Positions 16,505 through 22,515 of a stretch of DNA of 22,515 nucleotides are shown here, in pieces (within the stretch, counting starts at the first letter, position 1; each line of letters opens with the position of its first letter). The notes below the pieces were generated by a model, which worked only from the letters and a program-made list of their open reading frames with translations, was not told the origin of the DNA and searched no databases. The translations under genes were made by a program, and so were the position numbers. This stretch comes from Rothia sp. HMSC078H08 (GTDB lineage: Bacteria; Actinomycetota; Actinomycetes; Actinomycetales; Micrococcaceae): assembly GCF_001808955.1 (NCBI RefSeq), contig NZ_KV795256.1, positions 219,127 to 241,641 of the forward strand. Direction: 5' to 3'.

Positions 16505-17506
16505 ATGTCCGAATCCAGGTGGAAAGTCATTGGCGCCAGCGGCTTTGTTGGCTCCGCCATCGTTGCGCGTCTGAACGCAGAGGGGATCAGCGTCGATCCC
16601 ATTGAAGCGCCCCGCCTCGCCACCCGCTCCCTTGACGTAGACAGCATTATCGACGAGGCAGAACAGCTGGAGGGCATCATCGATTCCCTCGCAGAAGCCT
16701 TCGCCAGCGCGCAGGTCGTGGTGAACGCCGCCGGCCTCGCCGCCCCGAATATGCAGGACCTGCCCCCGCTCATGGGTGCGAACGCCCTGCTGCCGGCTGT
16801 CATCGCGATTGCCGCCCAGCGCACCGGCGTGCGCCGCGTCATTCATCTCTCCTCTGCCGCTGTGCAGGGCCCCCGCCTCGTGCTCGACTCATCCGAGGAG
16901 ACCGCCCCCTTCAGCGCCTACTCGTTCTCCAAGACCCTTGGCGAGGAAGCACTACTCGACCTGCAGGACTACTTCCTGGAGGAGCATCCCGAGAGCGCAC
17001 CCGAGCTGTGCATCCTGCGCGCAACCAGCGTTCAGGGTCGCGGCCGCCGCACGACCGAGCTCTTTGCCAAGATGGCCTCCTCCCCCTTCGCATCGGTGGC
17101 CGGTGCGGGCCAGGGTAAGTCCCCCGTCTCCAGCGTGTACGCGCTGGCCGAGTTCGTGGTGATGCTCGGAACCTTCCCCGGCGAGCTGCCCACCATCGTG
17201 CTACAACCCTGGGAAGGCGCAACCGTCGCCTCCGCATCGCTGGATGCGGGCCGCCGCAAGCCCCATCACCTGCCCGAGTGGCTCTGCCGCGCGGCCATCA
17301 AGGCCGGCTACAAGGTATCGGAGCTCATGAACGATAGGTTCTCCGGTTCCGTGCGTAAGGTCGAGGTCATGTGGTTCGGTCAGGGTATTGACGATTCCTG
17401 GGCCCGCAAGAACAACCTGCTACCCACCCCGCGCGTGCGCGAGGTGTTGCGCACCGCCCACACGGCACTGGGTAAGAAGAAGGACCGCCGCTTCGCCAAT
17501 AGCTAG
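16505..17506 (+). CDS. NAD-dependent epimerase/dehydratase family protein
   Basis: This 333-residue extended SDR protein has an N-terminal dinucleotide-binding motif GASGFVGS (10-17), NAAG (74-77), a catalytic-type Ser in HLSSAAV (114-120) and YSFSK (Tyr139, Lys143), the YxxxK active-site pair. It resembles UDP-sugar 4-epimerases and dTDP-sugar reductases, but the substrate cannot be assigned. ATG at 16505 is preceded by GAGAGGT; an in-frame TTG at 16490 overlaps that site and is rejected. It is divergent from the glycosyltransferase operon and probably serves the same polysaccharide pathway. A double hairpin follows it, convergent with the Sua5 gene. Confidence 0.85.
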   Translation: MSESRWKVIGASGFVGSAIVARLNAEGISVDPIEAPRLATRSLDVDSIIDEAEQLEGIIDSLAEAFASAQVVVNAAGLAAPNMQDLPPLMGANALLPAVIAIAAQRTGVRRVIHLSSAAVQGPRLVLDSSEETAPFSAYSFSKTLGEEALLDLQDYFLEEHPESAPELCILRATSVQGRGRRTTELFAKMASSPFASVAGAGQGKSPVSSVYALAEFVVMLGTFPGELPTIVLQPWEGATVASASLDAGRRKPHHLPEWLCRAAIKAGYKVSELMNDRFSGSVRKVEVMWFGQGIDDSWARKNNLLPTPRVREVLRTAHTALGKKKDRRFANS

Positions 17507-17554
17507 GTGGCGCCGCCTCCGGCGAGAAAGCAGCCTAACGCGCGCGAGATAGCA

Positions 17555-17600
17555 TAAGGGAACGCCCGATATATCTGTTGATATATCGGGCGTTCCCTTA
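17555..17600. terminator. 21-bp perfect hairpin, bidirectional terminator
   Basis: A perfect 21-bp stem (17555-17575 with 17580-17600) and a 4-nt loop lie between the convergent epimerase and sua5 genes. Its outer half is GC-rich and its inner part is GATATATC. On the plus strand it is followed by AGTTTTA. It is far longer than most intrinsic terminators and can fold on either strand. Confidence 0.85.
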
Positions 17601-17606
17601 AGTTTT

Positions 17607-17633
17607 ACTCCTGAGTTCTACTCACGGAGTTTT
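17607..17633 (+). terminator. Second hairpin of the convergent terminator
   Basis: ACTCC-TGAGT pairs with ACTCA-(C)-GGAGT around a 3-nt loop, with one bulged base, and is followed by TTTT on the plus strand. It backs up the 21-bp hairpin for the epimerase. For sua5 transcription it would be the first hairpin after the stop. Confidence 0.6.
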
Positions 17634-17647
17634 AACCGTGGCCGGGC

Positions 17648-18838
17648 CTACAGGTGATCCTCGGCGGCTTCCGAAGCCTCGGTCTTAGCATCAGCCTCGG
17701 TCTTGGCTTCAGGTTCGGTCTTCTTCTGCTCAGCCTTCGCTTCAGTCTTCGGGGCGGCGGGTGCCTCGCCAAAGACCAGGGCGCGGGCAGTATCGGCAGG
17801 GACGGGCTGAACCCGCGGCTCATCCGCGCGAATCGGCTTGGGAGTGTTGTCGCGGTAGCCGCGCGAGCGCTCCTGGTCCACCGAGGTGATGCCGAAGCCC
17901 GAACCCAGCGCGCTCGTAGCGCCCAGCAGGGAGGCGGCAATCGAACCAGCCGCGGGTGCCTCGGCGCGGCGGGCGGGTTCGCCGCTCACCGTGTGGGTGC
18001 TGTCCCACTGCTCGTAGGCTTCGTCCAGGCCCTCCTGCTCGTCCAGCGCCTGCTGGGAGGCGTCCGAGGTGTTCGACGCGCTCTGCGATGAGGCCTGCGC
18101 CTCCTCAACCTTGCGGGCCGCCTGTTCGTCGGCCTCGGCGCGGGTCAGAATCGAGGGGATCACCTCGCGGAGCTCCTCAACGGGAATCGCGCCCTCGCGC
18201 ACCACCACGTAGGGGAACGAGGTGCAGTCCAGGATGGTCGAGGGAGCCGGCTCGCGTTCGGTCACCACCGTGACGCCGTCCTCGTTGGGCTCTGATTCGT
18301 GCGGCTTCGGGCGGGGGCCACCGTCAATAATCACCGCGACGTCCTCGCCCAGGGAGTCCATGGCGGCCTGGGCGGTCGCGGCAGCCTCCTGGCCGGTCTT
18401 GTTAGCGCTCGAGACGGCCAGCGGGCCGTGCTCGGTCAGCAGCTTCAGGGCAAACTCGTCGTCGGGAACACGCACCGCGACGGTGCCTCGGGTCTCGCCC
18501 AGGTCCCAGCTCAGCGAGGGGTAGGCGTGAAGAATGACGGTCAGCGCGCCGGGCCAGAAACGGTAGCCCAGGTCGTAGATGTCATCCGGAACGTCATCCA
18601 CCACGCCGGCGAGCGCCGCGATATCAAAGATGAGTACGGGCGGCGGCATGGTGCGGTCGCGGCCCTTATCTGCCAGCAGTTTGGCAACGCCCTGATGCGA
18701 GAAGGCATCGGCGGCAATACCGTAGACGGTATCGGTGGGCATCACAATCGTGTCGTGCGCCTTGAGGGCCTCGCGGGCGGCGTCCAGCGCCTCGCGGGTC
18801 TCGGTTTCAGTCGTTACGGGGTACAGCTTTGCAGTCAC
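17648..18838 (-). CDS. L-threonylcarbamoyladenylate synthase (TsaC/Sua5/YrdC) with long C-terminal tail
   Basis: TsaC/Sua5 makes threonylcarbamoyl-AMP from Thr, bicarbonate and ATP for the t6A37 modification of ANN-decoding tRNAs. The YrdC domain (about 12-232) has MPTDTVYG (33-40), DKGR (57-60), WPGALT (95-100), VRVPDD (122-127) and SSANKTG (143-149). An inserted charged segment lies near 176-198. Residues from about 235 to 396 are low-complexity and rich in Ala, Glu, Lys and Thr, unlike the Sua5 domain of long homologues. They are probably disordered. The start is GTG, with no Shine-Dalgarno site. A GACAAT box 7 nt upstream suggests a leaderless transcript. It lies 168 bp after prmC, and the order prmC-sua5 is conserved in Actinobacteria. 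Confidence 0.92.
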   Translation of the reverse strand: MTAKLYPVTTETETREALDAAREALKAHDTIVMPTDTVYGIAADAFSHQGVAKLLADKGRDRTMPPPVLIFDIAALAGVVDDVPDDIYDLGYRFWPGALTVILHAYPSLSWDLGETRGTVAVRVPDDEFALKLLTEHGPLAVSSANKTGQEAAATAQAAMDSLGEDVAVIIDGGPRPKPHESEPNEDGVTVVTEREPAPSTILDCTSFPYVVVREGAIPVEELREVIPSILTRAEADEQAARKVEEAQASSQSASNTSDASQQALDEQEGLDEAYEQWDSTHTVSGEPARRAEAPAAGSIAASLLGATSALGSGFGITSVDQERSRGYRDNTPKPIRADEPRVQPVPADTARALVFGEAPAAPKTEAKAEQKKTEPEAKTEADAKTEASEAAEDHL

Positions 18839-18845
18839 GGGTTAT

Positions 18846-18851
18846 ATTGTC
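18846..18851 (-). promoter_or_regulatory. Possible -10 of a leaderless sua5 transcript
   Basis: On the minus strand GACAAT (fits ANNNT) is followed by 7 nt (ATAACCC) and then the GTG start. There is no ribosome-binding site. The evidence is weaker than at nucS because the first T of TANNNT is missing. Confidence 0.35.
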
Positions 18852-18983
18852 TCACGTTTTATGGATTGCGGCGATACGCCGGGGAGGGTGCGCGTCACGG
18901 GGTTGACGCGTCGCGCCTCGTCGGCGGCTGATACGACGGTTAGGATGCGCGGCGGCTCCGTTCGGTGGCCCCGCCCGGACCCG

Positions 18984-19013
18984 GATGCTAGGAGTCGGCC
19001 CCGATGCTAGGAG
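18984..19013 (-). repeat. Direct repeat across the prmC stop codon
   Basis: GATGCTAGGAG occurs at 18984-18994 and 19003-19013, with a 19-bp period. The upper-coordinate copy includes the prmC TAG stop (19007-19009). The other copy lies just downstream on the transcript. The copy is not in frame. Confidence 0.8.
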
Positions 19014-19909
19014 CCTGCGGCGGCAGGTTTGTAGCCCGCGCTGTGCCGGGGCCTGCCGTTCAGGTCCCGTACCGGGTAGCACCGCTCGAAGCCAACGCGC
19101 GCCAGGAGCTCAGCGACGGCCCCTTCCTGAGTGTCGTCGTGCTCCATCATGAAGAAGCCTCCGGGGGCCAGCAGCTCGTAGGCGCGCGCGGCGATGGCGG
19201 TCGGCATCTGCATGCCGTCTTCTCCCCCGCCGTACAGCGCCATCTCCGGGTCGTGCAGGGCGGCCTCCGGGTCGGCGGGCACGTTCGCCGACGGAATGTA
19301 CGGCGGGTTGGAGAGCACCGCGTCGAAGCGGCCGGCCAGCTCGGTGAGGGCGGTGAGGGCGTCCCCCTGCACCAGGTGCACGCCGAGCGACTCCAGGTTC
19401 TTGCGGGCGTAGGGGATGGCCTCTTCGGAGAGCTCCACCGCGAAGACTTGGGCGTTCGGCAATTCGCTCTTGACCGCCGCCGCAATGGCGCCGGACCCTG
19501 TGCACAGGTCGACGATGCGCAACTGACCGGTCGCCGACTCGGCGCGTGCGCTCAGCACCTTGAGGGCTTCTTCGACGAGCAGTTCCGTTTCGGGCCGGGG
19601 TACGAATACGCCCGGCCCAACGGACAGCTCCAGGTGGTGGAAGGGGGCACGCCCGGTGATGTGCTGCAGCGGCTCGCGCGCGGCGCGGCGGGCAACCAGC
19701 GCCTCGTACTCTGCGACCTGCGCGGGGGTGAGCCGCTCCCCCATCAGCGCCGCGTGCTGTAGGCGCGAACGCGAGCCGCCGTGGAGCAGGTGCGCGGCGA
19801 GTAGCTCGGCGTCCACGCGGGGGCTGGGCACCTGCGCCAGTGCCGCGGTGGCGCGCACAAGTACCTGCGCGAGTTCTTCCCCGCGCGGGTCGTGCACATT
19901 CACCTTCAT
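19007..19909 (-). CDS. prmC: PrmC, release factor glutamine N5-methyltransferase
   Basis: PrmC (HemK) methylates the Gln of the GGQ motif of class I release factors, using S-adenosylmethionine. The 300-residue protein has the helical N-terminal release-factor-binding domain (about 1-90), VPRPETE (103-109), the SAM-binding motif DLCTGSG (134-140) and the catalytic NPPY (201-204). ATG at 19909 is chosen because AGGAGG lies 7 nt upstream. A longer in-frame extension to 20017 runs through hairpins and has no family similarity. Its substrate gene prfA lies directly upstream, 149 bp away. The C-terminal codons and stop are duplicated downstream. Confidence 0.95.
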   Translation of the reverse strand: MKVNVHDPRGEELAQVLVRATAALAQVPSPRVDAELLAAHLLHGGSRSRLQHAALMGERLTPAQVAEYEALVARRAAREPLQHITGRAPFHHLELSVGPGVFVPRPETELLVEEALKVLSARAESATGQLRIVDLCTGSGAIAAAVKSELPNAQVFAVELSEEAIPYARKNLESLGVHLVQGDALTALTELAGRFDAVLSNPPYIPSANVPADPEAALHDPEMALYGGGEDGMQMPTAIAARAYELLAPGGFFMMEHDDTQEGAVAELLARVGFERCYPVRDLNGRPRHSAGYKPAAAGS

Positions 19910-19960
19910 GAGCTCTCCTCCTCGTATCTTGACGGCGCACTGCCTGTCACAACATATAGC

Positions 19961-20028
19961 TGAGGGGCTCCACCGCCGTAGCGGCGAGCCCCTCACCAAC
20001 GTTTCATGCCGAATCAAAAAATCGGCAT
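19961..20028 (-). other. Two hairpins between prfA and prmC
   Basis: ATGCCGA/TCGGCAT (20006-20028, 9-nt loop holding a T-run on the transcript) is followed by a larger hairpin. That one has TGAGGGGCT/AGCCCCTCA (19961-19995) outside and CGCCG/CGGCG inside, with a 4-nt bulge. No T-tract follows the larger hairpin. They may partially terminate or process the prfA-prmC mRNA. Confidence 0.55.
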
Positions 20029-20043
20029 AAGCCTATACAGAAC

Positions 20044-20068
20044 TACTTCTGCACAGGGTTACTTCTGC
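20044..20068 (-). repeat. Direct repeat across the prfA stop codon
   Basis: TACTTCTGC occurs at 20044-20052 and 20060-20068, with a 16-bp period. The upper copy spans the last codons and part of the TAA stop (20059-20061) of prfA. On the transcript the copies read GAGCAGAAGTAACCCT and GTGCAGAAGTAGTTCT, matching at 12 of 16 positions. Confidence 0.7.
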
Positions 20069-21141
20069 TCCTGGCCCACCTGAGCGAGGCGGTGCGCCTC
20101 GTCCATCTCAATAGCGGACTGAACCACCGGCTCCAGGTCACCGTTCAGCACGGCGTCCAGGTTGTATGCCTTGTAGCCGGTACGGTGATCCGCGATGCGG
20201 TTCTCCGGGAAGTTGTAGGTACGGATGCGCTCCGAACGGTCCATGGTGCGCACCTGCGAAGCACGGTGTGCCGCGTTCTCGGCGTCAATCTGCTCCTGCT
20301 GGTGAGCCAGCAGTCGCGCACGCAGCACGCGCATCGCGGCTTCACGGTTCTGCAGCTGAGACTTCTCGTTCTGCATCGCCACGACAATACCGGTCGGCAG
20401 GTGGGTAATACGCACCGCCGAGTCGGTGGTGTTCACCGACTGACCGCCGGGGCCCGAAGAACGGTACACGTCAATCTTCAGGTCGTTCTGGTTAATCTCG
20501 ATTTCCTCGGGCTCATCCACCTCGGGGAACACCAGCACACCGGCGGCGGAAGTGTGAATACGGCCCTGAGACTCGGTCGCCGGAACACGCTGCACGCGGT
20601 GCACGCCACCCTCGTACTTCAGGTGCGCCCACACGCCCTCAGCCGGCTCATTCGAGGAGCCCTTAATAGCAATCTGGGCGTCCTTGTAACCGCCAACATC
20701 GGTGCTGGTCGACGAGATAATCTCGGTCTTCCAGCCCTTGTGCTCGGCGTAACGCATGTACATGCGAAGCAGGTCACCCGCGAACAGAGCGGCCTCGTCA
20801 CCACCGGCACCGGCCTTCACCTCAAGAATGACGTTACGGCCATCGTCCGGGTCACGCGGAATCAGCAGGCGGCGCAGCTTCTCCTGAGCTACCTCCAGCT
20901 CCTCCTCCAGGCCGGGAATCTCCGCGGCGAACTCCGGGTCCTCCTCGGCCATCTCGCGAGCGGCCTCGAGGTCGTCCTTGAGCGAGGTGTACTTGTTGTA
21001 GGCGGTCACGATACCGGTCAGCTCCGCGTAGCGGCGGCCCACTCGGCGTGCCTTACCCTGATTCGACTGCACGGCGGGATCGGCCAGCTGATTCTGCAGG
21101 TCAGCGTGCTCGTCCAGCAGAACCTGAATAGATTCAAACAT
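20059..21141 (-). CDS. prfA: Peptide chain release factor 1
   Basis: RF1 reads UAA and UAG and triggers peptide release on the ribosome. The 360-residue protein has the PAT tripeptide in [14 protein letters not shown] (187-189), which reads the stop codon, and GGQ in [10 protein letters not shown] (232-234), the methylated hydrolysis motif. The helical N-terminal domain is complete. ATG at 21141 ([12 protein letters not shown]) is preferred because GGAAGAGAGA lies just upstream and the family starts here. ATGs at 21153 and 21174 would add 4 or 11 residues. It precedes prmC, whose product modifies it, and follows rho after about 146 bp. Confidence 0.96.
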   Translation of the reverse strand: MFESIQVLLDEHADLQNQLADPAVQSNQGKARRVGRRYAELTGIVTAYNKYTSLKDDLEAAREMAEEDPEFAAEIPGLEEELEVAQEKLRRLLIPRDPDDGRNVILEVKAGAGGDEAALFAGDLLRMYMRYAEHKGWKTEIISSTSTDVGGYKDAQIAIKGSSNEPAEGVWAHLKYEGGVHRVQRVPATESQGRIHTSAAGVLVFPEVDEPEEIEINQNDLKIDVYRSSGPGGQSVNTTDSAVRITHLPTGIVVAMQNEKSQLQNREAAMRVLRARLLAHQQEQIDAENAAHRASQVRTMDRSERIRTYNFPENRIADHRTGYKAYNLDAVLNGDLEPVVQSAIEMDEAHRLAQVGQEQK

Positions 21142-21198
21142 TCTCTCTTCCATCTCCCGCACTTTACGCCGCACGGGCGGGCACTAGAATTCGTCACT

Positions 21199-21277
21199 CC
21201 CCTGACGGGGCGCCTCGCTGGGAGGCACGGGTGAACGCCTCACGCGCCCCACCGTCGTACCGGGGTGGGGCGCGTGA
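21199..21277 (-). terminator. Hairpin cluster downstream of rho
   Basis: A strong 14-bp stem (TCACGCGCCCCACC / GGTGGGGCGCGTGA, 21240-21277, 10-nt loop) lies 10 bp after the rho stop. It is followed by GCCTC/GAGGC (21212-21226) and CCCC/GGGG (21199-21210). No T-tract follows on the minus strand. This could be a hairpin-only or Rho-dependent terminator separating rho from prfA, or a processing site. Confidence 0.6.
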
Positions 21278-21287
21278 AACACGGGTC

Positions 21288-22515
21288 TTAGTCGACCAGG
21301 CGCAGGCCGTTCTTCTGCACCGTGAGCAGGAACTCCACGTTGCTTTCAGTCTTGCGTAGCTGGTTGGTCAGAACGCCCAGGGCCTGCTCGGGCTCCATGC
21401 CGGCCAGGGCACGGCGCAGACCCCACATGATCTTGATTTCGTCCGGGGAGAGCAGGTTCTCTTCGCGGCGAGTACCGGAGGCGTTGATGTCCACGGCCGG
21501 GAAGATACGCTTGTCGGCCAACTGGCGGGACAGACGTAGCTCCATGTTACCGGTGCCCTTGAACTCTTCGAAGATCACTTCGTCCATCTTCGAGCCGGTC
21601 TCGACCAGGGCGGTAGCCAGAATGGTCAGCGAACCGCCCTCTTCGATGTTGCGGGCGGCACCGAAGAACTTCTTCGGCGGGTACAGCGCGGCGGAATCCA
21701 CACCACCGGAGAGGATGCGGCCCGAGGCGGGAGCCGCCAGGTTGTATGCGCGGCCCAGGCGGGTCATGGAGTCCAGCAGCACGACCACGTCGTAGCCCAG
21801 CTCCACCATGCGCTTAGCGCGCTCAATGGCCAGCTCGGCAACCGTGGTGTGGTCCTCGGCGGGGCGGTCGAAGGTCGAGGCGATAACCTCGCCCTTGACG
21901 GTGCGCTGCATGTCGGTCACTTCTTCAGGACGCTCGTCCACCAGGACCATCATCAGGTACACGTCCGGGTTGTTCACGGTAATCGCATTCGCAATGGACT
22001 GCAGCATGAGGGTCTTACCGGCCTTCGGCGGCGAGACGATCAGACCACGCTGGCCCTTACCGATCGGGGACACCAGGTCCACCACGCGGGTACCCAGCTT
22101 CTTCGGAGTGGTCTCCAGGCGCAGACGCTCCTTGGGGTAGAGCGGGGTCAGCTTGGAGAACACGCGGCGGTTAGCGGCCTCTTCAACGCTCTGACCGTTA
22201 ATCGCCTCAACCTGAACCAGGGCGTTGAAGCGCTGGCGGCTGTTCGACTCGCCCTCGCGCGGCACGCGAATCGCGCCGAGCACGTGGTCGCCCTTACGCA
22301 GGTTGTACTTCTTCACCTGGGCCAGGGAGACGTACACGTCGTTGGTGCCCGGCAGGTAGCCGGTGGTGCGCACGAACGCGTAGTTGTCGAGGATGTCCAG
22401 CACACCCGAAATCGGTGCCAGCACATCGTCTTCGTTCAGGCGGGGCTCGTTCTCCTCGCGGCGGCGAGCCTGCTTCTCGGTGCGCTCGGCCTGACGGTCA
22501 CGCTTGGAACGGCGC
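21288..22515 (-). CDS. rho: Transcription termination factor Rho (N-terminus beyond window)
   Basis: Rho is the hexameric ATP-dependent RNA translocase that ends transcription. The frame is open to the window edge, so the start is not visible. An apparent start at 22424 is an internal GTG. The first visible residues are Arg/Lys/Glu-rich, typical of the extended basic N-terminal region of actinobacterial Rho. Next come the RNA-binding OB-fold (VLDILDNYAFVRTTGYLPG), Walker A SPPKAGKT (about 160 residues in), DERPEEVTDM and the Walker B region VVVLLDSMTRLGRAYN. The protein ends normally (NVEFLLTVQKNGLRLVD). It is upstream of prfA; rpmE, which often lies between them in Actinobacteria, is absent here. 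Confidence 0.97.
   Translation of the reverse strand, partial: RRSKRDRQAERTEKQARRREENEPRLNEDDVLAPISGVLDILDNYAFVRTTGYLPGTNDVYVSLAQVKKYNLRKGDHVLGAIRVPREGESNSRQRFNALVQVEAINGQSVEEAANRRVFSKLTPLYPKERLRLETTPKKLGTRVVDLVSPIGKGQRGLIVSPPKAGKTLMLQSIANAITVNNPDVYLMMVLVDERPEEVTDMQRTVKGEVIASTFDRPAEDHTTVAELAIERAKRMVELGYDVVVLLDSMTRLGRAYNLAAPASGRILSGGVDSAALYPPKKFFGAARNIEEGGSLTILATALVETGSKMDEVIFEEFKGTGNMELRLSRQLADKRIFPAVDINASGTRREENLLSPDEIKIMWGLRRALAGMEPEQALGVLTNQLRKTESNVEFLLTVQKNGLRLVD

Noticed and set aside
19910..20017. N-terminal extension of PrmC
   Set aside because: It runs through hairpin sequence and has no family similarity. AGGAGG precedes the internal ATG at 19909.

Overview
The window is a GC-rich chromosomal segment of an actinobacterium, most likely a Rothia-like member of the Micrococcaceae. 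The evidence is a NucS mismatch endonuclease, a stand-alone long ATP synthase delta subunit, a very short epsilon subunit, and the gene order rho-prfA-prmC-sua5-...-wecA-atpI-like-atpZ-like-atpBEFHAGDC. The genus is inferred from protein character and synteny alone. The window is almost entirely housekeeping DNA. I see no prophage, insertion sequence, CRISPR array, tRNA or rRNA.

Left end (1-2451): an alpha/beta hydrolase and a small treble-clef (HNH-like) protein lie on the minus strand. nucS lies on the plus strand, divergent from the treble-clef gene. Both genes of this divergent pair appear to have leaderless promoters. nucS ends at a clear intrinsic terminator and converges on the ATP synthase operon.

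Middle (2452-10618): the complete F1Fo ATP synthase operon reads on the minus strand as two small membrane proteins (AtpI-like and AtpZ/AtpI-like), then a, c, b, delta, alpha, gamma, beta and epsilon. The epsilon subunit lacks the C-terminal helical domain. Hairpins lie in the intercistronic gaps before atpE and atpG.

Envelope region (10616-17506): the gene for a WecA/TagO-type polyprenyl-phosphate sugar-1-phosphate transferase overlaps the start of the AtpI-like gene. Upstream of it are a FlaA1/CapD-type membrane nucleotide-sugar dehydratase/epimerase and a two-domain family 2 glycosyltransferase, which also overlap each other. A 532-bp intergenic region with strong palindromes separates them from a divergent NAD-dependent epimerase-like gene. 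Together these genes look like part of a lipid-linked cell-envelope polysaccharide pathway. They sit inside an otherwise conserved actinobacterial gene order.

Right end (17555-22515): a 21-bp perfect hairpin separates the epimerase from a TsaC/Sua5 protein with a long acidic tail. Then come PrmC (glutamine methyltransferase acting on release factors), PrfA (release factor 1, the PrmC substrate) and Rho (cut by the window edge). This is a translation-termination, tRNA-modification and transcription-termination block.

The most unusual recurrent signal is short direct duplications that copy the last codons and stop codon of a gene just downstream of it. They are clear at nucS and the AtpZ-like gene, good at prmC and prfA, and possible at atpB and atpH.
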